From Sympetrum striolatum (taxonomy: Eukaryota > Arthropoda > Insecta > Odonata > Libellulidae), in assembly GCA_947579665.1 (NCBI GenBank), contig OX388351.1, forward strand, positions 61,822,939-61,886,938: 64,000 nt of DNA, written 5' to 3'. Below are positions 15,718 to 29,580 of this stretch, piece after piece. The notes beneath the pieces are model-generated. The model was not told the DNA's origin. It was given only the letters and a program-made list of their open reading frames with translations, and did no database searches. A program made the translations under genes and the position numbers. Each line of letters begins with the position of its first letter. Position 1 is the stretch's first letter.

Positions 15718-17948
15718 ATGAGAATAAAGAAATTTAAATGTTATATCAAAGAAAAATCGCAAAATATATTCAAATGCTTGCTCACTATCTTACTTCAAAA
15801 TAATATTGTATCATTTATTTCAACCTGTACTCATGTTTTTCGAAGTTCCATCTTTAGAAAATGTAGCATCCCTCAGCATCATCGCGCACCATCTCTCGCA
15901 TAATACATGTTGCGTAAGAACAGAACGAAATTCTAAGGAATGAGAATAAAGAAATTTTAATGTTATGTCACAGAAAAATCGCAAAATATATTCAAATGCA
16001 TGCTCACTATCTTACTTCAAAATAACAATAATAGCATTTTTTTCAACCTGTACTCATGTTTTTCGAAGTTCCATTGGTAGACCAAGCAGCATCCCTCAGC
16101 ATCATCGCGCACCATCTCTCGCATCATACATGTTGCGTAAGAACAGAACGAAATTCTGAGGAATGAGAATAAAGAAATTTAAATGTTATATCAAAGAAAA
16201 ATCGCAAAATATAAACAAATGCTTCCTCACAATCTTACTTCAAAATAACAATAATAGCATTTTTTTCAACCTGTGCTCATGTTTTTCGAAATTCCATTGG
16301 TAGACCAAGCAGCATCCCTCAGCATCATCTTGCACCATCTCTCTTATCATATATGTTGCGTAAGAACAGAACGAAATTCTGAAGAATGAGAATAAAGAAA
16401 TTTTAATGTTATATCAAAGAAAAATCGCAAAATATATTCAAATGCTTGCTCACTATCTTACTTCAAAATAAAAATAATACCATATTTTTCAACCTGTACT
16501 CATGTTTTTCGAAATTCCATTGGTAGACCAAGCAGCATCCCTCAGCATCATCGCGCACCATCTCTCTTATCAAACATGTTGCGTAAGAACAGAAGGAAAT
16601 TCTGAGGAATGAGAATAAAGAAATTTTAATGTTATATCAAAAAAAAATCGCAAAATATATTCAAATGCTTACTCACTATCTTACTTCAAAATAACAATAA
16701 TAGCATTTTTTTCAACCTGTACTCATGTTTTTCGAAATTCCATTGGTAGACCAAGCAGCATCCCTCAGCATCATCGCGCACCATCTATCTTATCATTAAT
16801 GTTGCGTAAGAACAAAACGAATTTCTGAGGAATGAGAATAAATAACAAATTAAATATTATAACAAAGAAAAATCGCAAAATATATTCAAATGCTTGCTCA
16901 ATATCTTACTTCAAAATAACAATAATAGCATTTATTTCAACCTGTACTCATGTTTTTCGAAATTCCATTGGTAGTCCAAGCAGCATCCTTCAGCATCAAC
17001 GCGGACCATCTCTCGCATCATACATATTGCGTAAGAACAGAACGAAATTCTGAGAAATGAAAATAAAGAAATTTTTAATGTTATATCAAAGAAAAATCGC
17101 AAAATATATTCAAATGCTTACTCAATATCTTACTTCAAAATAACAATAATAGCTTTTTTTTCAACCTGTACTCATGTTTTTCGAAATTCCATTGGTAGCC
17201 AAGCAGCATCCTTCAGCATCAACGCGCACCATCTCTCGCATCATACATATTGCATAAGATCAGAACGAAATTCTGAGAAATGAAAATAAAGAAATTTTTA
17301 ATGTTATATCAAAGAAAAATCGCAAAATATATTCAAATGCCTACTCAATATCTTACTTCAAAATAACAATAATAGCCTTTTTTTCAACCTGTACTCATGT
17401 TTTTCGAAATTCCATTGGTAGACCAAGCAGCATCCCTCAGCATCAACGCGCACCATCTCTCGCATAATACATGTAGCGTAAGAACAGAACGAAATTCTGA
17501 AGAATGAGAATAAAGAAATTTAAATGTTATATCAAAGAAAAATCGCAAGATATATTCAAATGCTTGCTCACTATCTTACTTCAAAATAACAATAATAGCA
17601 TTTTTTTCAACCTGTACTCATGTTTTTCGAAATTCCATTGGTAGACCAAGCAGCATCCCTCAGCATCAACGCTCACCATCTCTCGCATTATACATGTTGC
17701 GTAAGAACAGAACGAAATTCTGAAGAATGAGAATAAAGAAATTTAAATGTTATTTCAAAGAAAAATCGCAAGATATATTCAAATGCTTGCTCACTATCTT
17801 ACTTCAAAATAACAATAATAGCATTTTTTTCAACCTGTACTCATGTTTTTCGAAATTCCATTGGTAGACCAAGCAGCATCCCTCAGCATCATCGCGAACA
17901 TCTCTCCCATCATACATGTTGCGTATGAACAGAACGAAATTCTGAGGA
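15718..17948 (+). repeat. 12-mer higher-order unit in B1, copy 1 (10 monomers left)
   Basis: The unit begins with the distinctive monomer class carrying ATTGTATCATTTA. It is 2,231 bp long, which is 10 monomers, against 2,676 bp (12 monomers) for the matching unit at 46,079-48,754. The 445-bp difference lies around 16,500-16,580. There the B2 copy has two extra monomers carrying the GTTTTATGAAATTCC variant and the GTATGCACAGAACG variant. I infer an in-register loss of two monomers here, or a gain in B2. Confidence 0.75.
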
Positions 17949-19743
17949 ATGAGAATAAAGAAATTTAAATGTTATATCAAAGAAAAATCGCAAAATATAT
18001 TCAAATGCTTGCTCACTATCTTACTTCAAAATAATATTGTATCATTTATTTCAACCTGTACTCATGTTTTTCGAAGTTCCATCTTTAGAAAATGTAGCAT
18101 CCCTCAGCATCATCGCGCACCATCTCTCGCATAATACATGTTGCGTAAGAACAGAACGAAATTCTAAGGAATGAGAATATAGAAATTTTAATGTTATATC
18201 ACAGAAAAATCGCAAAATATATTCAAATGCATGCTCACTATCTTACTTCAAAATAACAATAATAGCATTTTTTTCAACCTGTACTCATGTTTTTCGAAGT
18301 TCCATTGGTAGACCAAGCAGCATCCCTCAGCATCATCGCGCACCATCTCTCGCATCATACATGTTGCGTAAGAACAGAACGAAATTCTGAGGAATGAGAA
18401 TAAAGAAATTTAAATGTTATATCAAAGAAAAATCGCAAAATATAAACAAATGCTTCCTCACAATCTTACTTCAAAATAACAATAATAGCATTTTTTTCAA
18501 CCTGTACTCATGTTTTTCGAAATTCCATTGGTAGACCAAGCAGCATCCCTCAGCATCATCTTGCACCATCTCTCTTATCATATATGTTGCGTAAGAACAG
18601 AACGAAATTCTGAAGAATGAGAATAAAGAAATTTTAATGTTATATCAAAGAAAAATCGCAAAATATATTCAAATGCTTGCTCACTATCTTACTTCAAAAT
18701 AACAATAATACCATATTTTTCAACCTGTACTCATGTTTTATGAAATTCCATTGGTAGACCAAGCAGCATCCCTCAGCATCATCGCGCACCTTCTCTCTTA
18801 TCAAACATGTTGCGTATGCACAGAACGAAACTCTGAGGAATGAGAATAAAGAAATTTTAATGTTATATCAGAGAAAAATCGCAAAATATATTCAAATGCT
18901 TGCTCACAATCTTACTTCAAAATAACAATAATAGCATTTTTTTCAACCTGTACTCATGTTTTTCGAAATTCCATTGGTAGACCAAGCAAATCCCTCAGCA
19001 TCATCGCGCACCATCTCTCTTATCAAACATGTTGCGTAAGAACAGAAGGAAATTCTGAGGAATGAGAATAAAGAAATTTTAATGTTATATCAAAAAATAA
19101 TCGCAAAATATATTCAAATGCTTGCTCACAATCTTACTTCAAAATCACAATAATAGCAGTTTTTTCAACTTCTACTCATGTTTTTCGAAATTCCATTGGT
19201 AGACCAAGCAGCATCCCTCAGCATCATCGCGCACCATCTCTCTTATCAAACATGTTGCGTAAGAACAGAAGGAAATTCTGAGGAATGAGAATAAAGAAAT
19301 TTTAATGTTATATCAAAAAAAAATCGCAAAATATATTCAAATGCTTACTCACTATCTTACTTCAAAATAACAATAATAGCATTTTTTTCAACCTGTACTC
19401 ATGTTTTTCGAAATTCCATTGGTAGACCAAGCAGCATCCCTCAGCATCATCGCGCACCATCTATCTTATCATTAATGTTGCGTAAGAACAAAACGAATTT
19501 CTGAGGAATGAGAATAAAAAACAAATTAAATATTATAACAAAGAAAAATCGCAAAATATATTCAAATGCTTGCTCAATATCTTACTTCAAAATAACAATA
19601 ATAGCATTTATTTCAACCTGTACTCATGTTTTTCGAAATTCCATTGGTAGTCCAAGCAGCATCCTTCAGCATCAACGCGGACCATCTCTCGCATCATACA
19701 TATTGCGTAAGAACAGAACGAAATTCTGAGAAATGAAAATAAA
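17949..19743 (+). repeat. 12-mer higher-order unit in B1, copy 2 (first 8 monomers)
   Basis: This second copy starts again with the ATTGTATCATTTA monomer. It matches the units at 48,755 and 51,431 for about eight monomers, to about 19,740. After this point the order changes to monomers with GTACCCATGTTCTTCG, so the last four monomers of the unit are absent. The same break occurs at about 53,225 in block B2, which shows that the break predates the large duplication. Confidence 0.75.
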
Positions 19744-21385
19744 GAAATTTTAATGTTATATCAAAGAAAAATCGCAAGATATATTCAAATGCTTGCTCAC
19801 TATCTTACTTCAAAATAACAATAATAGCATTTTTTTCAACCTGTACCCATGTTCTTCGAAATTCCATTGGTAGACCAAGCAGCATCCCTCAGCATCAACG
19901 CGCACCATCTCTCGCATCATACATGTTGCGTAAGAACAGAACGAAATTCTGAAGAATGAGAATTAAGAAATTTAAATGTTATATCAAAGAAAAATCGCAA
20001 AATATATTCAAATGCTTACTCAATATCTTACTTCAAAATAGCAATAATAGCATTTTTTTCAACCTGTACTCAGGTTTTTCGAAATTCCATTGGTAGACCA
20101 AGCAGCATCCCTCAGCATCAACGCGCATCATCTCTCGCATCATACATGCTGCGTAAGAAAAGAACGAAATTCTGAAGAATGAGAATAAAGAAATGTTAAT
20201 GTTATATCAAAGAAAAATCGCAAAATATATTCAAATGCATACTCAATATCTTACTTCAAAATAACAATAATAGCATTTTTTTCAACCTGTACTCATGTTT
20301 TTCGAAGTTCCATTCGTAGTCCAAGCAGCATCCCTCAGCATCAACGCTCACCATCTCTCGCATCATACATGTTGCGTAAGAACAGAACGAAATTCTGAAG
20401 AATGAGAATAAAGAAATTTTAATGTTATATCAAAGAAAATTCGCAAAATATATTCAAATGCTTTCACACTATTTTACTTCAAAATAACAATAATAGCATT
20501 TTTTTTCCACCTGTACTCATGTTTTTCGAAGTTCGATTGGTAGTCCAAGCAGCATCCCTCAGCATCATCGCGCACCATCTCTCTTATCATACATGTTGCG
20601 TAAGAACAGAACGAAATTCTGAAGAATGAGAATAAAGAAATTTTAATGTTATATCAAAGAAAAATCGCAAAATATATTCAAATGCTTACTCAATATCTTG
20701 CTTAAAAATAACAATAATAGCATTTTTTTCAACCTGTACTCATGATTTTCGAAATTCCATTGGTAGACCAAGCAGCATCCCTCAGCATCATCGCGCACCA
20801 TCTCTCTTATCATACATGTTGCGTAAGAACAGAACGAAATTCTGAAGAATGAGAATAAAGAAATTTTAATGTTATATCAAAGAAAAATCGCAAAGTATAT
20901 TCAAATGCATACTCACTATCTTACTTCAAAATAACAATAATAGCATTTTTTTCAACCTGTACCCATGTTCTTCGAAATTCCATTGGTAGACCAAGCAGCA
21001 TCCCTCAGCATCAACGCGCACCATCTCTCGCATCATACATGTTGCGTAAGAACAGAACGAAATTCTGAAGAATGAGAATAAAGAAATTTTAATGTTATAT
21101 CAAAGAAAAATCGCAAAATATATTCAAATGCTTACTCAATATCTTACTTCAAAATAACAATAATAGCATTTTTTTCAACCTGTACTCATGTTTTTCGAAA
21201 TTCCATTGGTAGACCAAGCAGCATCCCTCAGGATCAACGCGCACCATATCTCGCATCATACATGTTGCGTAAGAACAGAACGAAATTCTGAAGAATGAGA
21301 ATAAAGAAATTTAAATGTTATATCAAAGAAAAATCGCAAAATATATTCAAATGCTTACTCAATATCTTACTTCAAAATAGCAATA

Positions 21386-23887
21386 ATAGCATTTTTTTCA
21401 ACCAGTACTCATGTTTTTCGAAATTCCATTGGTAGACCAAGCAGCATCCCTCAGCATCATCGCGCACCATCTCTCTTATCATACATGTTGCGAATGCACA
21501 GAACGAAATTCTGAAGAATGAGAATAAAGAAATTTTTAATGTTATATCAAAGAAAAATCGCAAAATATATTCAAATGCTTACTCAATATCTTACTTCAAA
21601 ATAACAATAATAGCTTTTTTTTCAAACTGTACTCATGTTTTTCGAAATTCCATTGGTAGTCAAAGCAGCATCCTTCAGCATCAACGCGCACCATCTCTCG
21701 CATCATACATATTGCGTAAGAACAGAACGAAATTCTGAGAAATGAAAATAAAGAAATTTTTAATGTTATATCAAAGAAAAATTGCAAAATATATTCAAAT
21801 GCTTACTCAATATCTTACTTCAAAATAACAATAATAGCTTATTTTTCAACCTGTACTCATGTTTTTCGAAAATCCATTGGTAGACCTAGCAGCATCCCTC
21901 AGAATCAACGTGCACCATCTCTCGCATCATACATGTTGCGTAAGAACAGATCGAAATTCTGAAGAATGAGAATAAAGAAATTTTAATGTTATATCAAAGA
22001 AAAATCGCAAAATATATTCAAATGCTTACTCAATATCTTACTTCAAAATAACAATAATAGCTTATTTTTCAACCTGTACTCATGTTTTTCGAAAATCCAT
22101 TGGTAGACCTAGCAGCATCCCTCAGAATCAACGCGCACCATCTCTCGCATCGAACATGTTGCGTAAGAACAGAACGAAATTCTGAAGAATGAGAATAAAG
22201 AAATTTTAATGTTATATCAAAGAAAAATCGCAAAATATATTCAAATGCTTACTCAATATCTTACTTCAAAATAACAATAATAGCATTTTTTTCTACCTGT
22301 AGTCATGTTTTTCGAAATTCCATTGGTAATCCAAGCAGCATCCCTCAGCATCATCGCGCACCATCTCTCGCATCATACATGTTGCGTAAAAACAGAACGA
22401 AATTCTAAAGGAATGAGAATAAAGAAATTTTAATGTTATATCAAAGAAAAATCGCAATAAAATATTCAAATGCTTGCACACTATCTTACTTCAAGATAAC
22501 AATAATAATAACATTTTTTTCAACCTGTACTCATGTTTTTCGAAGTTCCATTGGTAGACCAAGCAGCATCACTCAGCATCATCGCGCACCATCTCTCGCA
22601 TCATACATGATCCGTAAGAACAGAACGAAATTCTGAGGAATGAGATTAAAGAAATTTTAATGTTATATCAAAGAAAAACCGCAAAATATATTGAAATGCT
22701 TGCTCACTTTCTTACTTCAAAATAACAATAATAGCATTTTTTTCAACCAGTGCTCATGTTTTTCGAAGTTCAATTGGTAGACCAAGGAGCATCACTCAGC
22801 ATCATCGCGCACCATCTCTCGCATAATACATGTAGCGTAAGAACAGAACGAAATTCTGAGGAATGAGAATAAAGAAATTTTAATGTTATATCAAAGAAGA
22901 ATCGCAAAATATATTCAAATGCTTGCTCACTATCTTACTTCAAAATAACAATAATAGCATTTTTTTCAACCTGTACTCATGTTTTTCGAAATTCCATTGG
23001 TAGACCAAGCAGCATCCCTCAGCATCATCGCGCACCATCTCTCTTATCATACATGTTGCGAATGCACAGAACGAAATTCTGAAGAATGAGAATAAAGAAA
23101 TTTTTAATGTTATATCAAAGAAAAATCGCAAAATATATTCAAATGCTTACTCAATATCTTACTTCAAAATAACAATAATAGCTTTTTTTTCAACCTGTAG
23201 TCATGTTTTTCGAAAATTCATTGGTAGTCCAAGCAGCATCCCTCAGCATCATCGCGCACGATCTCTCGCATCATACATGTTGCGTAAGAACAGAACGAAA
23301 TTCTAAAGGAATGAGAATAAAGAAATTTTAATGTTATATCAAAGAAAAATCGCAAAATATATTCAAATGCTTGCTCACAATCTTAATTCAAAATAACAAT
23401 AATAGCATTTTTTTCAACCTGTACTCATGTTTTTCGAAATTCCATTGGTAGACCGAGCAGCATCACTCAGCATCTTCGCGCACCATCTCTCTTATCATAC
23501 ATGTTGCGTAAGAATAGAACGAAATTCTGAGGAATGAGAATAAAGAAATTTTAATGTTATATCAAAGAAAAATCGCAAAATCTATTCAAATGCTTACTCA
23601 CTATCTTACTTCAAAATAACAATAATAGCATTTTTTTCAACCTGTACTCATGTTTTTCGAAGTTCCATTGGTATACCAAGCAGCATCCCTCAGCATCAAC
23701 GCGCACCATCTCTCCCATCATACATGTTGCGTAAGAACAGAACGAAATTCTGAAGAATGATAATAAAGAAATTTTAATGTTATATCAAAGAAAAATCGCA
23801 AAATATATTCAAATGATTACTCACTATCTTACTTCAAAATAAAAATAATAGCATTTTTTTCAACCTGTACTCATGTTTTTCGAAATT
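21386..23887 (+). repeat. Block A2: partial 25-mer unit (about 11 monomers)
   Basis: This block matches positions about 3,095-5,590 of block A1 at offset 18,296-18,297 and positions 26,980-29,480 of block A3 at offset about 5,591. Class-specific changes such as CCAGTACTC, the CTTATTTTTCAACC pair of monomers and GATCCGTAAG occur in the same order. It joins block B1 on its left within a monomer and in phase, which is expected for unequal crossing-over between misaligned monomers. Confidence 0.8.
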
Positions 23888-26800
23888 CCATTGGTAGACC
23901 AAGCAGCATCCCTCAGCATCATCGCGCACCATCTCTCTTATCATACATGTTGCGTAAGAACAGAACGAAATTCTGAGGAATGAGAATAAAGAAATTTTAA
24001 TGTTATATCAAAGAAAAATTGCAAAATATATTCAAATGCTTACTCACTATCTTACTTCAAAATAACAATAATAACATTTTTTTCAACCTGTACTCATGTT
24101 TTTCTAAATTCCATTGGTAGACCAAGCAGCATCCCTCAGCATCATCGCGAACATCTCTCCCATCATACATGTTGCGTAAGAACAGAACGAAATTCTGAGG
24201 AATGAGAATAAAGAAATTTAAATGTTATATCAAAGAAAAATCGCAAAATATATTCAAATACTTGCTCACAATCTTACTTCAAAATAACAATAATAGCATT
24301 TTTTTCAACCTGTACTCATGTTTTTCGAAATTCCATTAGTAGAAAAGGTAGCATCCCTCAGCATCATCGCGCTCCATCTCTCGCATAATACATGTAGCGT
24401 AAGAACAGAACGAAATTCTGAGGAATGAGAATAAAGAAATTTTAATGTTATATCAAAGAAAAATCGCAAAATATAAACAAATGCTTGCTCACAATCTTAC
24501 TTCAAAATAACAATAATAGCATTTTTTTCAACCTGTACTCTTGTTTTTCGAAGTTCCATAGGTAGACCAAGCAGCATCCCTCAGCATCATCACGCACCAT
24601 CTCTCGCATCATACATGTTGCGTAAGAACAGAACGAAATTCTGAGGAATGAGAATAAAATAATTTAAATGTTATATCAAAGAAAAATCGCAAAATATATT
24701 CAAATGCTCGCACACTATTTTACTTCAAAATAACAAAAATAGCATTTTTTTCAACCTGTACTCATGTTTTTCGAAATTCCATTGGTAGACCAAGCAGCAT
24801 CCCTCAGCATCATCGCGCACCATCTCTCTTATCATACATGTTGCGAATACACAGAACGAAATTCTGAAGAATGAGAATAAAGAAATTTTTAATGTTATAT
24901 CAAAGAAAAATCGCAAAATATATTCAAATGCTTACTCAATATCTTATTTCAAAATAACAATAATAGCTTTTTTTTCAACCTGTACTCATGTTTTTCGAAA
25001 TTCCATTGGTAGTCAAAGCAGCATCCTTCAGCTACAACGCGCACCATCTCTCGCATCATACATATTGCGTAAGAACAGAACGAAATTCTGAGAAATGAAA
25101 ATAAAGAAATTTTAATGTTATATCAAAGAAAAATCGCAAAATATATTCAAATGCTTACTCAATATCTTACTTCAAAATAACAATAATAGCTTATTTTTCA
25201 ACCTGTACTCATGTTTTTCGAAAATCCATTGGTAGACCTAGCAGCATCCCTCAGAATCAACGCGCACCATCTCTCGCATCATACATGTTGCGTAAGAACA
25301 GAACGAAATTCTGAAGAATGAGAATAAAGAAATTTTAATGTTATATCAAAGAAAAATCGCAAAATATATTCAAATGCTTACTCAATATCTTACTTCAAAA
25401 TAACAATAATAGCATTTTTTTCTACCTGTAGTCATGTTTTTCGAAATTCCATTGGTAGTCCAAGCAGCATCCCTCAGCATCTTCGCGCACCATCTCTCGC
25501 ATCATACATGTTGCGTAAGAACAGAACGAAATTCTAAAGGAATGAGAATAAAGAAATTTTAATGTTATATCAAAAAAAAATCGCAATAAAATATTCAAAT
25601 GCTTGCACACTATCTTACTTCAAAATAACAATAATAATAACATTTTTTTCAACCTGTACTCATGTTTTTCGAAGTTCCATTGGTAGACCAAGCAGCATCA
25701 CTCAGCATCATCGCGCACCATCTCTCGCATCATACATGTTGCGTAAGAACAGAACGAAATTCTGAAGAATGAGAATAAAGAAATTTTAATGTTATATCAA
25801 AGAAAAATCGCAAAATATATTCAAATGCTTACTCAATATCTTACTTCAAAATAACAATAATAGCATTTTTTTCTACCTGTAGTCATGTTTTTCGAAGTTC
25901 AATTGGTAGACCAAGGAGCATCACTCAGCATCATCGCGCACCATCTCTCGCATCATACATGTTGCGTAAGAACAGAACGAAATTCTAAGGAATGAGAATA
26001 AAGAAATTTAAATGTTATATCAAAGAAAAATCGCAAGATATATACAAATGCTTGCTCACTGTCTAACTTCAAAATAACAATAAAAGCATTTTTTTCAAAC
26101 TGTACTCATGTTTTTCGAAGTTCAATTGGTAGACCAAGGAGCATCCCTCAGCATCATCGCGCACCATCTCTCTTATCATACATGTTGCGTAAGAACAGAA
26201 CGAAATTCTGAAGAATGAGAATAAAGAAATTTTAATGTTATATCAAAGAAAAATCGCAAAATATATTCAAATGCTTACTCAATATCTTACTTCAAAATAA
26301 CAATAATAGCATTTTTTTCAACCTGTAGTCATGTTTTTCGAAATTCCATTGGTAGACCAAGAAGCATCCCTCAGCATCAACGTGCACCACCTCTCGCATC
26401 ATACATGTTGCGTAAGAACAGAACGAAATTCTGAAGAATGAGAATAAAGAAATTTTAATGTTATATCAAAGAAAAATCGCAAAATATATTCAAATGCTTA
26501 CTCAATATCTTACTTCAAAATAACAATAATAGCATTTTTTTCAACCTGTAGTCATGTTTTTCGAAAATTCATTGGTAGTCCAAGCAGCATCCCTCAGCAT
26601 CATCGCGAACGATCTCTCGCATAATACATGTAGCGTAAGAACAGAACGAAATTATGAGGAATGAGAATAAAAAAAAAATTAAATATTATAACAAAGGAAA
26701 ATCGCAAAATATATTCAAATGCTGGCTCACTATCTTATTTCAAAATAACAATAATAGCATTTCTTTCAACCTGTACTCATGTTTTTCGAAGTTCCATTGG

Positions 26801-29580
26801 TAGACCAAGCAGCATCCCTCAGCATCATCGCGCACCATCTCTCGCATAATACATGTAGCGTAAGAACAGAACGAAATTCTGAGGAATGAGAATAAAGAAA
26901 TTTTAATGTTATATCAAAGAAGAATCGCAAAATATATTCAAATGCTTGCTCACTATCTTACTTCAAAATAACAATAATAGCATTTTTTTCAACCAGTACT
27001 CATGTTTTTCGAAATTCCATTGGTAGACCAAGCAGCATCCCTCAGCATCATCGCGCACCATCTCTCTTATCATACATGTTGCGAATGCACAGAACGAAAT
27101 TCTGAAGAATGAGAATAAAGAAATTTTTAATGTTATATCAAAGAAAAATCGCAAAATATATTCAAATGCTTACTCAATATCTTACTTCAAAATAACAATA
27201 ATAGCTTTTTTTTCAACCTGTACTCATGTTTTTCGAAATTCCATTGGTAGTCAAAGCAGCATCCTTCAGCATCAACGCGCACCATCTCTCGCATCATACA
27301 TATTGCGTAAGAACAGAACGAAATTCTGAGAAATGAAAATAAAGAAATTTTTAATGTTATATCAAAGAAAAATTGCAAAATATATTCAAATGCTTACTCA
27401 ATATCTTACTTCAAAATAACAATAATAGCTTATTTTTCAACCTGTACTCATGTTTTTCGAAAATCCATTGGTAGACCTAGCAGCATCCCTCAGAATCAAC
27501 GCGCACCATCTCTCGCATCATACATGTTGCGTAAGAACAGAACGAAATTCTGAAGAATGAGAATAAAGAAATTTTAATGTTATATCAAAGAAAAATCGCA
27601 AAATATATTCAAATGCTTACTCAATATCTTACTTCAAAATAACAATAATAGCTTATTTTTCAACCTGTACTCATGTTTTTCGAAAATCCATTGGTAGACC
27701 TAGCAGCATCCCTCAGAATCAACGCGCACCATCTCTCGCATCATACATGTTGCGTAAGAACAGAACGAAATTCTGAAGAATGAGAATAAAGAAATTTTAA
27801 TGTTATATCAAAGAAAAATCGCAAAATATATTCAAATGCTTACTCAATATCTTACTTCAAAATAACAATAATAGCATTTTTTCTACCTGTAGTCATGTTT
27901 TTCGAAATTCCATTGGTAATCCAAGCAGCATCCCTCAGCATCATCGCGCACCATCTCTCGCATCATACATGTTGCGTAAGAACAGAACGAAATTCTAAAG
28001 GAATGAGAATAAAGAAATTTTAATGTTATATCAAAGAAAAATCGCAATAAAATATTCAAATGCTTGCACACTATCTTACTTCAAAAAAACAATAATAATA
28101 ACATTTTTTTCAACCTGTACTCATGTTTTTCGAAGTTCCATTGGTAGACCAAGCAGCATCACTCAGCATCATCGCGCACCATCTCTCGCATCATACATGA
28201 TCCGTAAGAACAGAACGAAATTCTGAGGAATGAGATTAAAGAAATTTTAATGTTATATCAAAGAAAAACCGCAAAATATATTGAAATGCTTGCTCACTTT
28301 CTTACTTCAAAATAACAATAATAGCATTTTTTTCAACCAGTGCTCATGTTTTTCGAAGTTCAATTGGTAGACCAAGGAGCATCACTCAGCATCATCGCGC
28401 ACCATCTCTCGCATAATACATGTAGCGTAAGAACAGAACGAAATTCTGAGGAATGAGAATAAAGAAATTTTAATGTTATATCAAAGAAGAATCGCAAAAT
28501 ATATTCAAATGCTTGCTCACTATCTTACTTCAAAATAACAATAATAGCATTTTTTTCAACCTGTACTCATGTTTTTCGAAATTCCATTGGTAGACCAAGC
28601 AGCATCCCTCAGCATCATCGCGCACCATCTCTCTTATCATACATGTTGCGAATGCACAGAACGAAATTCTGAAGAATGAGAATAAAGAAATTTTTAATGT
28701 TATATCAAAGAAAAATCGCAAAATATATTCAAATGCTTACTCAATATCTTACTTCAAAATAACAATAATAGCTTTTTTTTCAACCTGTAGTCATGTTTTT
28801 CGAAAATTCATTGGTAGTCCAAGCAGCATCCCTCAGCATCATCGCGCACGATCTCTCGCATCATACATGTTGCGTAAGAACAGAACGAAATTCTAAAGGA
28901 ATGAGAATAAAGAAATTTTAATGTTATATCAAAGAAAAATCGCAAAATATATTCAAATGCTTGCTCACAATCTTAATTCAAAATAACAATAATAGCATTT
29001 TTTTCAACCTGTACTCATGTTTTTCGAAATTCCATTGGTAGACCGAGCAGCATCACTCAGCATCTTCGCGCACCATCTCTCTTATCATACATGTTGCGTA
29101 AGAATAGAACGAAATTCTGAGGAATGAGAATAAAGAAATTTTAATGTTATATCAAAGAAAAATCGCAAAATCTATTCAAATGCTTACTCACTATCTTACT
29201 TCAAAATAAAAATAATAGCATTTTTTTCAACCTGTACTCATGTTTTTCGAAGTTCCATTGGTATACCAAGCAGCATCCCTCAGCATCAACGCGCACCATC
29301 TCTCCCATCATACATGTTGCGTAAGAACAGAACGAAATTCATAAGAATGATAATAAAGAAATTTTAATGTTATATCAAAGAAAAATCGCAAAATATATTC
29401 AAATGATTACTCACTATCTTACTTCAAAATAAAAATAATAGCATTTTTTTCAACCTGTACTCATGTTTTTCGAAATTCCATTGGTAGACCAAGCAGCATC
29501 CCTCAGCATCATCGCGCACCATCTCTCTTATCCTACATGTTGCGTAAGAACAGAACGAAATTCTGAGGAATGAGAATAAA
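23888..29580 (+). repeat. Block A3: near-complete 25-mer unit, copy of 1-5,700
   Basis: Position 23,888 corresponds to position 1. The offset of 23,887 holds exactly through at least 28,721 and up to about 29,560, so no net indel separates the two copies over more than 5 kb. Only a few substitutions are visible, for example CGCGAACGATC near 26,605 against CGCGCACGATC in A1, and CAAAAAAACAAT near 28,083 against CAAAATAACAAT. After about 29,580 the offset to the left half becomes 23,664, one monomer less. Confidence 0.88.

Larger units (their letters stand above)
5814..21385 (+). repeat. Block B1: large satellite block of about 70 monomers, first copy
   Basis: This block has a monomer order different from block A and returns almost completely as block B2. 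The offset to B2 is 30,138 near 6,100-7,500, 30,361 from about 9,200 to 16,400, 30,806 near 16,800-18,000, 33,482 near 18,000-19,700 and about 33,704 after 19,840. Each step equals one or more whole monomers or one 12-mer (222-223, 445 or 2,676 bp). Differences therefore arose by in-register gain or loss of monomers. The right border with block A2 lies between the B-type CAAAATAGCAATAATAG and the A-type TTCAACCAGTACTC, around 21,375-21,400. Confidence 0.85.
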
